Source of the DNA: Deltaproteobacteria bacterium
Lineage (GTDB): Bacteria; Bacillota; Desulfotomaculia; Desulfotomaculales; JAGUVT01
Assembly (NCBI GenBank): GCA_020062745.1
Contig: JAGUVT010000075.1
Coordinates: 1-56,210 of the forward strand
Direction of reading: 5' to 3'
DNA: 56,210 nucleotides
Below, piece by piece: positions 37,159 to 47,012 of this stretch (positions within the stretch are counted from its first letter, which is position 1; every line of letters begins with the position of its first letter). The notes under the pieces were generated by a model that was not told the origin of the DNA, did not search any database, and worked only from the letters and a program-made list of their open reading frames with translations. The position numbers and the translations under genes are program-made.

Positions 37159-37929
37159 TCAATCCAGTTTTAAACTTTCCAGGTCGGATCTTAATTTTTT
37201 TAGTATATCTTTATCTTCACCTGCTAACTCCAGTTGCCCAAACAAATCCGGACGGCGTCCCAGGGTACGTAGCAGCGCCTGTCTCCGGCGCCAGCGGCGT
37301 ATTTCTTCATGATGTCCGCTTAGCAGCACATCCGGCACAAAATGATTACAAAAATTTTTTGGCCTGGTATAATGAGGGTATTCCAAAAGACCCGCCGAAA
37401 AAGAATCTTCCGCCGGTGAAACAGCATCTCCCAGAACACCGGGAACCAACCGTGCCACGGCGTCTACTACTACCATGGCCGGCAGTTCCCCGCCGGTGAG
37501 AACATAATCTCCGATGGAAATTTCATCGGTAATTAACTGCTCTCGCACCCGTTCATCAATACCTTCGTAGTGACCGCAGATCAACACCAAATGTTCCTCG
37601 CGGGCCAGGTCTGAAGCCCACATCTGTTTAAAAGGCCGGCCCTGAGGGCATAACAAGATGACCCGTCCCAAAGCATGGCCCCGTCTTTCCCGCACATAAT
37701 CCACCGCCCGGAAAATCGGGCCGGGCTCCATCACCATGCCGGCTCCACCGCCATACGGGGCATCATCAACAGTGCGGTGTCTATTACCGGAAAAATCCCG
37801 AATATCAATCAGATTAATGGTTAAAAAGCCATTTCTAACGGCATTTTTAATAATGCTGGCCTGAAAAGGCCCGGCAAACATATCCGGGAAAAGAGTAAGA
37901 ATATCAATAACCAAATTGCCATACCTCAC
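37159..37929 (-). CDS. trmD: tRNA (guanine-N1)-methyltransferase
   Basis: [36 protein letters not shown]. Confidence 0.98.
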   Translation of the reverse strand: MRYGNLVIDILTLFPDMFAGPFQASIIKNAVRNGFLTINLIDIRDFSGNRHRTVDDAPYGGGAGMVMEPGPIFRAVDYVRERRGHALGRVILLCPQGRPFKQMWASDLAREEHLVLICGHYEGIDERVREQLITDEISIGDYVLTGGELPAMVVVDAVARLVPGVLGDAVSPAEDSFSAGLLEYPHYTRPKNFCNHFVPDVLLSGHHEEIRRWRRRQALLRTLGRRPDLFGQLELAGEDKDILKKLRSDLESLKLD

Positions 37930-38426
37930 TACAGTAGTCCTTCCGGTAATTTGACAGTCATTCGTCCGGCCTTTAAATCAATTTCTGTCACCACTTTTCT
38001 CAAAGCCGGTATAAGGATCGGTTTTTCTCCAGTTTCTATTATATAAACATCATTAGCCCCGGTCTTCAGTACCTCGGACACCTTACCCAGCGGTAAGCCT
38101 TCTTCCGTAAAAACAGCCAGCCCGATAACCTCGAAAATATAATAATTTTCTGACGGAAGAGGAACCAGTTCGTCTCTGGTAACTTGAACAAGACTCCCCT
38201 TAAGAGAAACAGCAGCTTCCATATCATCAATTCCCTTAAGCTTCATGACCACAAATTGCCTGTACAACCGGGCAGCCTCAACAAACAGATTCCGGCGAGT
38301 ATTCCGGCTAAACAAGCAAACATGTTTCATGTTTAGAAAGCGCTCCGGGAAATCGGTTAACGGCAGCACCCGTACCTCCCCTTCTCTCCCCTGGGTACCG
38401 ATGATCTTGCCGATACTGATGTACAT
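37929..38426 (-). CDS. rimM: Ribosome maturation factor RimM
   Basis: [26 protein letters not shown]; 1-bp overlap with trmD. Confidence 0.97.
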   Translation of the reverse strand: MYISIGKIIGTQGREGEVRVLPLTDFPERFLNMKHVCLFSRNTRRNLFVEAARLYRQFVVMKLKGIDDMEAAVSLKGSLVQVTRDELVPLPSENYYIFEVIGLAVFTEEGLPLGKVSEVLKTGANDVYIIETGEKPILIPALRKVVTEIDLKAGRMTVKLPEGLL

Positions 38427-38428
38427 TC

Positions 38429-38656
38429 CTAAATTATTTCCACCATCACTTTCTTTTTTTGCCTGAGAGCCGCCGCTTTAACCACGGTGCGAATCGCTTT
38501 GGCAATCCGGCCCTGCTTGCCGATTACCTTCCCCATGTCTTCCGGGGCTACCCTTAACTCGACGATAATAGTTCTTTCTCTCTCCACTAAATCTACAGTT
38601 ACTTGTTCCGGCTGGTCTACGAGGGCTTTGGCTAAAATCTCCACCAATTCTTTCAT
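38429..38656 (-). CDS. khpA: KH-domain RNA-binding protein KhpA/YlqC
   Basis: MGKVIGKQGRIAKAIRTVVKA. Confidence 0.95.
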   Translation of the reverse strand: MKELVEILAKALVDQPEQVTVDLVERERTIIVELRVAPEDMGKVIGKQGRIAKAIRTVVKAAALRQKKKVMVEII

Positions 38657-38674
38657 AAAAAAAGCCTCCTCTAT

Positions 38675-38941
38675 CTATTGCCCCTCTTCAACTGGCTTCT
38701 TTAAAATACCGGCCCTGGCAAACAACGCTTTAGCGGTATCAGTAAGTTGCGCCCCCCTTTGCAACCAACCCCGGGCCTTAGCTTCATCAATGCTGATTAC
38801 CGCTGGTTCCTTCAACGGATCATAATAGCCAATCTCTTCTATAAACCGTCCATCTCTCGGACAACGGCAATCAGCCACTACAATACGGTAAAACGGATTT
38901 TTCTTGGCACCCATTCTCCTCAAACGGATTTTTACAGCCAT
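38675..38941 (-). CDS. rpsP: 30S ribosomal protein S16
   Basis: [24 protein letters not shown]. Confidence 0.98.
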   Translation of the reverse strand: MAVKIRLRRMGAKKNPFYRIVVADCRCPRDGRFIEEIGYYDPLKEPAVISIDEAKARGWLQRGAQLTDTAKALFARAGILKKPVEEGQ

Positions 38942-38967
38942 GACTCAAATCACCTCCTTTTTCGCCC

Positions 38968-40311
38968 TTATTTAAACAACGGCAGTTTAACTTTTTTCTG
39001 CTTTCCACTTCTAGTCGCATCCATAAACTGCTTCATCATTTTCCTGGTTTGTTCAAATTGTTTTAAAAGCCGGTTAACCTCCTGCACAGTTGTACCGCTG
39101 CCGGAAGCAATCCGCCGCTTGCGGCTGCCGCTTAAAATGCGCTCCGGTTCACGACGCTCCGCCGGAGTCATCGATCGGATGATGGCCTCTACATGAACCA
39201 GTTCCTTTTCATCCACCTGTAAGTTTTTCAGGTTTTTGATCCCGCCCAGACCGGGAATCATCCCCAGCACCTGTTCAATCGGCCCAAGTTTCTTTACCTG
39301 CAACAACTGTTCCATAAAATCTTCCAGGGTAAACTCCATACTTTTTATCTTTCTTTGCATCTCCGCCATCTGCTCGGCATCAAAGTTTTCCTGAGCTTTT
39401 TCGATTAAGGTTAAAACGTCTCCCATACCGAGAATCCGGTCAGCCATCCGGTCCGGATAAAAAGGCTCTAAAGCATCCAGCTTCTCACCTACTCCAGCAA
39501 ACTTAATCGGACAACCGGTAACTGCGCGTACCGAAAGCGCTGCCCCTCCCCTGGTATCACCATCCAGTTTGGTCAACACTATGCCGTCCAGACTAAGATG
39601 CCCGTTAAAAGCTTGCGCCACATTAACTGCCGCCTGACCGGTCATGGCATCGACTACCAGTAAGATTTCATGTGGACGCACGGCGTCTTTGATTTTCCCC
39701 AGTTCTTCCATTAACTCCTTTTTAACTTCCTGGCGGCCGGCAGTGTCAATGATTATCAGATCATGACCCATACTCTCGGCGTATTCCAACGATGACCGGC
39801 TGATAGTTACCGGATCATGCTGTTCCCCCATCTCAAATACTGGTATTTTTAATTGTTCACCCAGCACTTTTAATTGCTTGACAGCCGCCGGCCGGTAAAC
39901 ATCAGCCGCCACTAAAAGCGGGCGGCGGCCCTGCTTTCGCAAAAGATCGGCCAGCTTTGCCGCAGTAGTAGTTTTCCCGGCCCCGTGCAACCCAACCAGC
40001 ATTACAATTGTCGGCGGCCTGGAGGCAAGATTGATCTTATTACTGACCGTCCCCATCAAGTGAGCCAACTCGTCACGAACAATCTTAACAACATAATGAG
40101 CCGGACTCAAACTTTCAAGTAATTCCTGCCCTACCGCCTTTTCCTTAATCCGGGCTATAAAATCCTTAACCACTTTAAAATTGACATCGGCTTCCAGCAA
40201 AGCCACTCGTACTTCCTTTAAAGCTTCCTCCACATCAGCTTCGGTAAGGCGGCCTTTGCCACGCAACTTCTTAAAAATTTCCTGCAACCGCTCAGAAAGA
40301 CCGACAAACAC
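38968..40311 (-). CDS. ffh: Signal recognition particle protein Ffh
   Basis: GLHGAGKTTTAAKLA, SRP54 G and M domains. Confidence 0.98.
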   Translation of the reverse strand: MFVGLSERLQEIFKKLRGKGRLTEADVEEALKEVRVALLEADVNFKVVKDFIARIKEKAVGQELLESLSPAHYVVKIVRDELAHLMGTVSNKINLASRPPTIVMLVGLHGAGKTTTAAKLADLLRKQGRRPLLVAADVYRPAAVKQLKVLGEQLKIPVFEMGEQHDPVTISRSSLEYAESMGHDLIIIDTAGRQEVKKELMEELGKIKDAVRPHEILLVVDAMTGQAAVNVAQAFNGHLSLDGIVLTKLDGDTRGGAALSVRAVTGCPIKFAGVGEKLDALEPFYPDRMADRILGMGDVLTLIEKAQENFDAEQMAEMQRKIKSMEFTLEDFMEQLLQVKKLGPIEQVLGMIPGLGGIKNLKNLQVDEKELVHVEAIIRSMTPAERREPERILSGSRKRRIASGSGTTVQEVNRLLKQFEQTRKMMKQFMDATRSGKQKKVKLPLFK

Positions 40312-40356
40312 TTTATCACCACCAGTCCATTAATTCCACTTCCAGGAGACACGCTC

Positions 40357-40713
40357 CTAGTCCATTTCCAGAACCTCGGCCAGAAGTTCCCGCGCCCTGG
40401 CCACTTTGTTACAGTCCCCGTCAACCTGGCAATCACGTAACAACATCTGAGCTTCTGCCAGCTTTTTTCTTTCAACGATAAACTTCTGCACCAGTCCCAT
40501 CTTTCGCTCGTACTCGTTGAGAATATGCTCGGCTCTTTTTATGGCATCATAAACCGCCTGACGGCTTATCTGAAGATCTCCGGCTATCTCTCCCAACGAC
40601 AGATCCCGGCCATAATAAAGCTCCACAAAGTCTCTCTGCCGTTCGGTAAGTAATTGACCATAAAAATCATGTAACAAGTTAATCCAGGAGACTTTATCCA
40701 ATTCCCGCCCCAC
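40357..40713 (-). CDS. ylxM: YlxM/p13-like DNA-binding protein
   Basis: LLTERQRDFVELYYGRDLSLGEIAGDLQISRQAVYDAIKRAE. Confidence 0.95.
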   Translation of the reverse strand: MGRELDKVSWINLLHDFYGQLLTERQRDFVELYYGRDLSLGEIAGDLQISRQAVYDAIKRAEHILNEYERKMGLVQKFIVERKKLAEAQMLLRDCQVDGDCNKVARARELLAEVLEMD

Positions 40714-40806
40714 CTCAAACTATAAAGGCATCGCCCTTTACAGGTTATTCTACTTTACAAAACAAGTTATGTCAAGGAAACGCTCAAAAAAAACGCATAA
40801 TTGCTC

Positions 40807-40857
40807 TTGTATCAGGCAATAAAAACTGGTAAAATAGTTTTGAGCACAAAATTGTGC
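40807..40857 (+). promoter_or_regulatory. Promoter and operator-like inverted repeat upstream of HTH regulator
   Basis: TTGTAT-17-TAAAAT (40807-40835) and GCACAA-aa-TTGTGC (40844-40857) over predicted start site. Confidence 0.5.
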
Positions 40858-40872
40858 ACAAAGGAGGAACTG

Positions 40873-41403
40873 ATGAACTTTATTCGAATTGGCGAAAAAG
40901 TGATAAGCCCTGAACGTATTCACCGCTCGGTGGAGCAAATCCTGCAGTTGCGCCAGAAAGGGCTATCTCAGCAGGAAGTAGCCGAGCGGCTGAAAGTAGA
41001 TCGGACTCTGATCTCCCGGCTGGAGAGCCTGGGCGAGATCCACAAAGGACCACGCCTGGCCCTGGTAGGTTTTCCGGTAGCCAACGGTGAAGAACTAACC
41101 GAAATAGCCCGGGCTGAAGGCGTTGAATTTATTTTACTAATGAACGATAGGGAACGCTGGCGCTTTGTAGAAGAAAAAAGCGGAGCCGATCTCATCAATG
41201 AGATCATGGCTTTAGTTTCCCGGGCAAAGAGTTATGACGCCGTTATCTTTATTGGTTCCGACATGCGGATCAGGTTGATGGAAGCAATCCTGGGTCCACA
41301 GGTCATCAGTTGGGAAATCGGTATTTCTCCCATCAAAGAAGACCGCTGGGTCAACCCGGATCAATTGCGGCAGTTAATCCGCCAGCTTAAAAGCACCGAC
41401 TAA
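40873..41403 (+). CDS. HTH-domain regulator with uncharacterised C-terminal sensor domain
   Basis: AAAGGAGGAACTGATG start; LRQKGLSQQEVAERLKVDRTLISRLESLG HTH. Confidence 0.75.
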   Translation: MNFIRIGEKVISPERIHRSVEQILQLRQKGLSQQEVAERLKVDRTLISRLESLGEIHKGPRLALVGFPVANGEELTEIARAEGVEFILLMNDRERWRFVEEKSGADLINEIMALVSRAKSYDAVIFIGSDMRIRLMEAILGPQVISWEIGISPIKEDRWVNPDQLRQLIRQLKSTD

Positions 41404-41439
41404 ACAGCCGGGCGTCAGAGACCGTAAAAACTGGATAAA

Positions 41440-41469
41440 CACTCATGCCGCATTGCGGCACCAGCAGTG
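41440..41469 (+). other. Possible structured 5' leader hairpin of aminotransferase operon
   Basis: CACT...TGCCGC-att-GCGGCA...AGTG nested pairing. Confidence 0.3.
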
Positions 41470-41494
41470 GAATGAAAATATGTGAGGGATTATA

Positions 41495-44161
41495 ATGCAT
41501 AATTTTACTGAGCACGTCAACCCCCACCTGGGTAAACTTCTCGAAAAGATACGGATGGATAAAATATTTACCCGTGGGGAGGGCAATTACCTTTACGATG
41601 CCGGAGGTAAACGCTACCTTGATTTTATTGCTGCCTACGGGGCCCTGCCTTTCGGTTTCAACCCTCCAGAAATCTGGCAGGCACTGGAAGAAGTTCGTGC
41701 CAGCGCCCAACCCAGTTTTATCCAGCCATCAGCCCTGGAAGCAGCCGGAGAACTGGCCCGGCGTTTAATTGAACTGGCCCCTGAGAGTCTCAAGTATGTA
41801 ACCTTCACCAACAGCGGCGCGGAAGCAGTAGAAGCGGCCATCAAGATGGCCCGTTCCGCTACCGGCAGGTTAGGCATTTTAAGCACTATTAACAGCTTTC
41901 ACGGCAAGACTCTGGGCGCTCTTTCGGCTACCGGCAGGGAATATTACCAGACGCCTTTTGGAGCTCCGGCGCCGGGTTTTAAGTTCATTCCATACGGCAG
42001 CCTGGCAGATTTGCAGGAAGAACTGGAAAACAATGGTTCAGACTACGCTGCCTTCATAGTAGAGCCAATTCAAGGCGAAGGAGGAATCGTGGTACCGCCG
42101 GCCGGTTATCTTTCCCGGGCCCAGGAATTATGCCATGAGCACGGCCTTCTTTTCATTCTGGATGAAATCCAAACCGGTCTCGGCCGTACCGGCAAGCTCT
42201 TTGCCTGTGAAGACGAGACGGCCACACCCGATATGTTGCTTCTGGCCAAGGCCTTAGGCGGCGGACTTTACCCCATAGGCGCCTGCCTCAGCACTGCCGC
42301 TGTCTATTCCAGGGACTTCGGGGAACGGCACTCCTCCACTTTTGCCGCCAATACCCTTGGCTGCCGGGTCGGACTCAAGGTACTGGATATTTTAACCAGG
42401 AACAACCAGGCCCTTATCCGCGAGGTATACAACAACGGGCAGCGCCTGCTCCGCGAATTAGTTGTTCTACAGCAGCGTTTTCCCAGAGTTCTAAAAGGAG
42501 TACGGGGCCGCGGCTACATGCTGGGTCTGGAATTTGAAATGACGCGCGCTGATTTTCCGAGCTGTCTTTTAAGTGTCCTCTCCGAACAGGAAGATCTCAC
42601 CCCTCTGATTTCAAGTTATCTTTTAAATACAGAAAACTTAAGGGTTGCGCCTACCTTAAACGGCAATAAGGTTATCCGCCTGGAACCTCCACTCACCGTC
42701 ACCTGGGAAGAGTGCCAGGCCGCTCTTAAATCCCTGGAGAAGGTTTTAACTGTACTGGATGCCGGTAATACCCTGGAGATCTTACGCCCGGTTCTGGAAA
42801 TTGATGAACAAATTACACATTGCGTGCCGGGAGCAGAAAAACATCCGTGGGACCGGTACCAGCCTTCGTCTGATCCCCGGGAAGGCCGCTTTGCGTTCCT
42901 GGTACATCCCCTGGACCTGGATAACTATCATGAGTTCGACAGCAGTTTAGCCGTTCTCTCCAGTGAAAAGCTGCAGCAACTGGCCGATCTGGGCAGCGAA
43001 ATCCTGGACCCTTTTGTCATCGGCCGCACCGCGGTAGAGTCGCTGGCCGGTTACCGCGCCTACGGCGAGTTTATCGCCCTGCCCCGCACCGCCAAAGAAA
43101 TGCTGGAACTTAAGCCGGAAGGCGCCTTAAGGGAGTTGTCAAAGGCCCTCGAGTTGGCTCTGAAACGAGGAGCCCGCCTGGTTGGACTGGGAGCCTACAC
43201 CTCAGTGGTATCCCGTGGCGGGACTCTGCTCCAGGGCCGTTTCCTGCCCCTGACCACCGGCAACAGCTACACAGTGCAATCCGGAGCCGAGGCAGTTAAG
43301 CTGGCTGCAAAACGCCTCTCCCTCGACCTCGGCCAGAGTACCGCTGCAGTGGTAGGCGCTACCGGTTCCATCGGACGGGCACTGGCTCTTCTGCTTGCGG
43401 AAGAAATGCAAAAAATCATTCTGATTGGCAACGCCCGCCATCCTAAAGCCAGTTCCCGGCGCCTGCGCCGGGTAGGAACAGACTTATGCCTGCACCTGGC
43501 CAGCCAGCTTAAAGCCGGCTGGACTCCGCCCCCCGCCGGCCTGGGAAAACACCTTTTGCAATTAGACCGGCCGGCTCTCGACGCGAGTCAGGAAAAATGG
43601 CTGCCGGTAGTTGAAGAACTGGAAAGAAAAGGGGTACTGGTAATTACCACCGACATCAAACTGGCTCTTCCCCAGGCACAGGTAGTAGTCACCGCTACCA
43701 GCAGCATAGAAGACCTGGTCAAACCTGAATGGGTGGCTCCGGGAGCCATCATCTGCGACATCTCCAAGCCTTCCAACGTGCGGCCGGCCTTGCGGGAAAT
43801 ACGGCCCGACGTTCTGGTGATCGACGGAGGAGTGGTAGAGGTGCCCGGCCGACCGTCCCTGGGCTGGAACTTCGGCTTTGAAACAGGCCTGGCTTATGCC
43901 TGCATGGCCGAAACCATGCTGCTGGCTCTGGAGCACCATTACACCGACATGAGTCTGGGTACCGACTTGCGAGTGGATAATATGCTCTACCTCAGACAGT
44001 TGGCCTTAAAGCACGGTTTTGCGCTGGCCCAGTTGCGCAGCTTTGACCGGCCCCTGAGCGAAGAAGAATGGCAGCAGGTAATAGAAGCCCGTGACAATCT
44101 CCTCCGTAAGATTGCTTCGCTGCCCGCCACGGCTACGGCTCGCAACGACACGGTAAGGTGA
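41495..44161 (+). CDS. Class-III PLP aminotransferase fused to C-terminal AAR-like (long-chain acyl-ACP reductase-like) domain
   Basis: N-term: TNSGAEAVEAAIKMAR, FILDEIQTGLGRTGKLFACE, LLAKALGGGLYP. C-term: GAYTSVV, LTTGNSYTVQSGAEAVKLAAKRLSLDLGQSTAAVVGATGSIGRALA, VIDGGVVEVPG, YACMAETMLLALE, LALKHGF. Confidence 0.85.
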   Translation: MHNFTEHVNPHLGKLLEKIRMDKIFTRGEGNYLYDAGGKRYLDFIAAYGALPFGFNPPEIWQALEEVRASAQPSFIQPSALEAAGELARRLIELAPESLKYVTFTNSGAEAVEAAIKMARSATGRLGILSTINSFHGKTLGALSATGREYYQTPFGAPAPGFKFIPYGSLADLQEELENNGSDYAAFIVEPIQGEGGIVVPPAGYLSRAQELCHEHGLLFILDEIQTGLGRTGKLFACEDETATPDMLLLAKALGGGLYPIGACLSTAAVYSRDFGERHSSTFAANTLGCRVGLKVLDILTRNNQALIREVYNNGQRLLRELVVLQQRFPRVLKGVRGRGYMLGLEFEMTRADFPSCLLSVLSEQEDLTPLISSYLLNTENLRVAPTLNGNKVIRLEPPLTVTWEECQAALKSLEKVLTVLDAGNTLEILRPVLEIDEQITHCVPGAEKHPWDRYQPSSDPREGRFAFLVHPLDLDNYHEFDSSLAVLSSEKLQQLADLGSEILDPFVIGRTAVESLAGYRAYGEFIALPRTAKEMLELKPEGALRELSKALELALKRGARLVGLGAYTSVVSRGGTLLQGRFLPLTTGNSYTVQSGAEAVKLAAKRLSLDLGQSTAAVVGATGSIGRALALLLAEEMQKIILIGNARHPKASSRRLRRVGTDLCLHLASQLKAGWTPPPAGLGKHLLQLDRPALDASQEKWLPVVEELERKGVLVITTDIKLALPQAQVVVTATSSIEDLVKPEWVAPGAIICDISKPSNVRPALREIRPDVLVIDGGVVEVPGRPSLGWNFGFETGLAYACMAETMLLALEHHYTDMSLGTDLRVDNMLYLRQLALKHGFALAQLRSFDRPLSEEEWQQVIEARDNLLRKIASLPATATARNDTVR

Positions 44162-44188
44162 GGAATACGGTAGTCAGAAGAAACGAGG

Positions 44189-45625
44189 GTGAAGATAAAG
44201 TTGTCGACAAAAGAGAGCCCAGTGGTTCCGGGGCCAAAGCCGGACGGCTTGCTTTCTGTAGCCGATGCTCTGCAGTTATCCAGAAGGCAGAGCAAAGAAA
44301 ACCACCACACTTATGTAAATGCCAGTTTAACCATGATGCTGGGGCTGTTAAACTTCGACAGGCGATTCGTTCGTGCTGAAGGAGTTTCCGTATGGGACAG
44401 TGAAGGAAACGAATATATCGACTGTCTGGGTGGTTACGGCGCCCTTAACCTGGGCCACAACCACCCTAAAGTAATTGCCGCTATTGAACAGGTAAAACAA
44501 CTGCCCAATCTTCTGCAGGCATCTTTGGGTCCCATGGCCGGAATATTGGCCAGGAACCTGGCTCTCATTACCCCGGGCAACCTGCAGCGGTCTTTCTTCG
44601 GCAACAGCGGAGCGGAAAGCGTTGAGGGAGCGCTCAAGCTTGCCCGGGCAGCAACCGGGCGGCCGGAATTCATTTACTGCACCAATTCTTTTCACGGCAA
44701 GTCTTTCGGCGCTCTTTCCATCACCGGACGGGAAAAATACCAGAAACCTTTTCATCCCCTCCTGCCGGGCTGCCTGGCCGTACCTTACGGAGATCTGGCC
44801 GCTTTAGAAAACAGGCTCAAGGGTAAAAAAGCAGCCGCTTTTATCGTCGAACCGATCCAGGGGGAAGGCGGCATCATTCTTCCGCCACCAGGCTACCTGC
44901 CGGAAGCCAGAAAACTCTGCATAGATCACGGAACGCTTCTCATCTTCGATGAAATTCAGACCGGCATGGGCCGCACCGGTGAAATGTTTGCCTGCCAGCA
45001 AGAAAATGTCGTTCCCGATATAATGTGCCTTGCCAAGTCGCTGGGTGGCGGGGTCATGCCTGTCGGCGCCTATATTACAACTGACTCGATATGGAAAAAA
45101 GCATACGGCCACATGGAAAAAGCCATCCTCCACACTTCCACCTTCGGCGGCAATACCTGGGCAACAGCCGCCGCTGTTGCTACTATTAACGTGCTCTACG
45201 AAGAAAACCTGCCTGCTCAGGCTAAAGAGAAGGGTAACTATTTGATGAATAAATTAAACGAACTGAGAAACCGTTACCCTCTGATCAAAGAAGTACGAGG
45301 CCGGGGTCTGTTGATCGGCATCGAGTTTAACCAGCCCGGCGGCATTGCCAGCAAACTATCGCTTGGCCTGGTAGACAAGGTGTCCAAGGAATACCTCGGC
45401 GCCCTGGTAGCATCTGAATTGCTTAACAAGTACCGGATTATAACCGCTTATACCCTGAACAACCCCAACGTTATCCGGCTGGAGCCGCCGTTGACGATTT
45501 CTTACCGGCAAATCGACACCCTCGCAGGAGCCCTGGCCGAAATCATGGCAAAACATAAGGGATTCCTCAGCATGGCCGCCGCCGGAGCCAAAACAGCGAT
45601 CCAGTCTTTCAAGGATAAACGTTAG
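44189..45625 (+). CDS. Class-III aminotransferase (putrescine/acetylornithine aminotransferase-like)
   Basis: GNSGAESVEGALKLARAATGR, LIFDEIQTGMGRTGEMFACQ, CLAKSLGGGVMPVGAY. Confidence 0.9.
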   Translation: MKIKLSTKESPVVPGPKPDGLLSVADALQLSRRQSKENHHTYVNASLTMMLGLLNFDRRFVRAEGVSVWDSEGNEYIDCLGGYGALNLGHNHPKVIAAIEQVKQLPNLLQASLGPMAGILARNLALITPGNLQRSFFGNSGAESVEGALKLARAATGRPEFIYCTNSFHGKSFGALSITGREKYQKPFHPLLPGCLAVPYGDLAALENRLKGKKAAAFIVEPIQGEGGIILPPPGYLPEARKLCIDHGTLLIFDEIQTGMGRTGEMFACQQENVVPDIMCLAKSLGGGVMPVGAYITTDSIWKKAYGHMEKAILHTSTFGGNTWATAAAVATINVLYEENLPAQAKEKGNYLMNKLNELRNRYPLIKEVRGRGLLIGIEFNQPGGIASKLSLGLVDKVSKEYLGALVASELLNKYRIITAYTLNNPNVIRLEPPLTISYRQIDTLAGALAEIMAKHKGFLSMAAAGAKTAIQSFKDKR

Positions 45626-45636
45626 TTGCCCTAATA

Positions 45637-46965
45637 TTAACCAGTCAGGCGCGCGGCGCACCGGCGGGCCTTCTCCATAACCTCTTCCTCGTCCACGGTC
45701 AGCACCCGCCGGCCGGCCATGACCACCTGTCCGTCGATGATTACCGTATCCACATCAGCAGACTGGGCGGCATAAACCAGATTGGCCACCAGATCATGCC
45801 GGGGATAAAGATGCGGCTTATGTAAATCAACCAGGATAACATCAGCTTTATAGCCGGGTTTCAGTAATCCCACTTCGCTTCCCAGCCCCAAAGCTCTGGC
45901 CCCGTTCACCGTAGCCATCGACAAGGCTTGAAAAGCCGGTACCACCGTTGGATCCATGGTTACTACTTTTTGCAATAAGGCGGCTGAGCGCATCTCCTCG
46001 ATCAGATCCAGGTTATTGTTGCTGGCCGCGCCATCGGTACCCAAACCCACTACGGCGCCCGCCTGCAATAAATCTGCCACCGGCGCTATCCCGCTGGCCA
46101 GCTTCATATTGCTCTGGGGATTATGAGCAATCCCCGCTTTCTTAGATCCTAAAATTTCTATATCCCTCTGATCTAAATGCACACAATGGGCAGCCAGCAC
46201 AGGAATCTCAAACAAGCCCAGTTCATTTAATAATTGAACCGCCGTCTTTCCGTACTGAGAGCGGACAGCTTCCGTTTCGTCAATTGTTTCTGAAAGGTGA
46301 ATCTGGATACCAAGTTCCAGGCAACCGGCAATTTCGATTATTTTGCGCATAAACCCCGGCGGGCAAAGATAAAGGGAATGAGGCCCCAGCATAACAGTTA
46401 TCCGCCCGTCCGCCGCTCCGTGCCACTTTTTAGCGGAGTGGCGGGTATGCTCCAGGATGTAATCCGGGGAAGGCGGTTTACCCAAAAAAGTTGCCGGCGG
46501 CTTTTCGATCATTCCCCACGAAAGCCTGGCCCTGAGGCCGGCTTTTTCCGCCGCTCTGGCGGCCTGCCCCAGTTGAAAATACATATCGGCAAAGGTAGTG
46601 GTGCCCGACCGGATCATTTCCAGACAGCAAAGAAGGGTGCCCCAATAAATATCCTCACGTTGCAACCCGATTTCTACCGGCCATATTTTTTCTTCCAGCC
46701 ATTTCTTTAACGGCAGGTCGTCGGCATAGCCGCGCAAAAGGACCATGGCGGCATGGGTATGACAGTTGACAAATCCGGGCAGCGCAGCCATATCAGTACC
46801 GTCAATCACTTTTTCGGGGAGAAAGCCTGCAGGCAATGTTCCTTTTATACCGACATGTACAATATACTGCCCTTCTATGGCGATTTCCCCGTTTTCAATG
46901 ATCGAATCAGAAGACTCCATGGTCAGGACAGTTGCGTTCTTAATCAACAGTTTCTGAGAAAGCAC
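45637..46965 (-). CDS. mtaD: 5-methylthioadenosine/S-adenosylhomocysteine deaminase (amidohydrolase)
   Basis: ALPGFVNCHTHAAMVLLRGYADDLPLKKWLEEKIWP; HAAHCVHLDQRDI-like; GLGTDGAASNNNLDL. Confidence 0.9.
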   Translation of the reverse strand: MLSQKLLIKNATVLTMESSDSIIENGEIAIEGQYIVHVGIKGTLPAGFLPEKVIDGTDMAALPGFVNCHTHAAMVLLRGYADDLPLKKWLEEKIWPVEIGLQREDIYWGTLLCCLEMIRSGTTTFADMYFQLGQAARAAEKAGLRARLSWGMIEKPPATFLGKPPSPDYILEHTRHSAKKWHGAADGRITVMLGPHSLYLCPPGFMRKIIEIAGCLELGIQIHLSETIDETEAVRSQYGKTAVQLLNELGLFEIPVLAAHCVHLDQRDIEILGSKKAGIAHNPQSNMKLASGIAPVADLLQAGAVVGLGTDGAASNNNLDLIEEMRSAALLQKVVTMDPTVVPAFQALSMATVNGARALGLGSEVGLLKPGYKADVILVDLHKPHLYPRHDLVANLVYAAQSADVDTVIIDGQVVMAGRRVLTVDEEEVMEKARRCAARLTG

Positions 46966-47012
46966 TTGATTCCTTCCTCTTCAATCCATCAAACCAGCAT
47001 CTGTACTCAACA

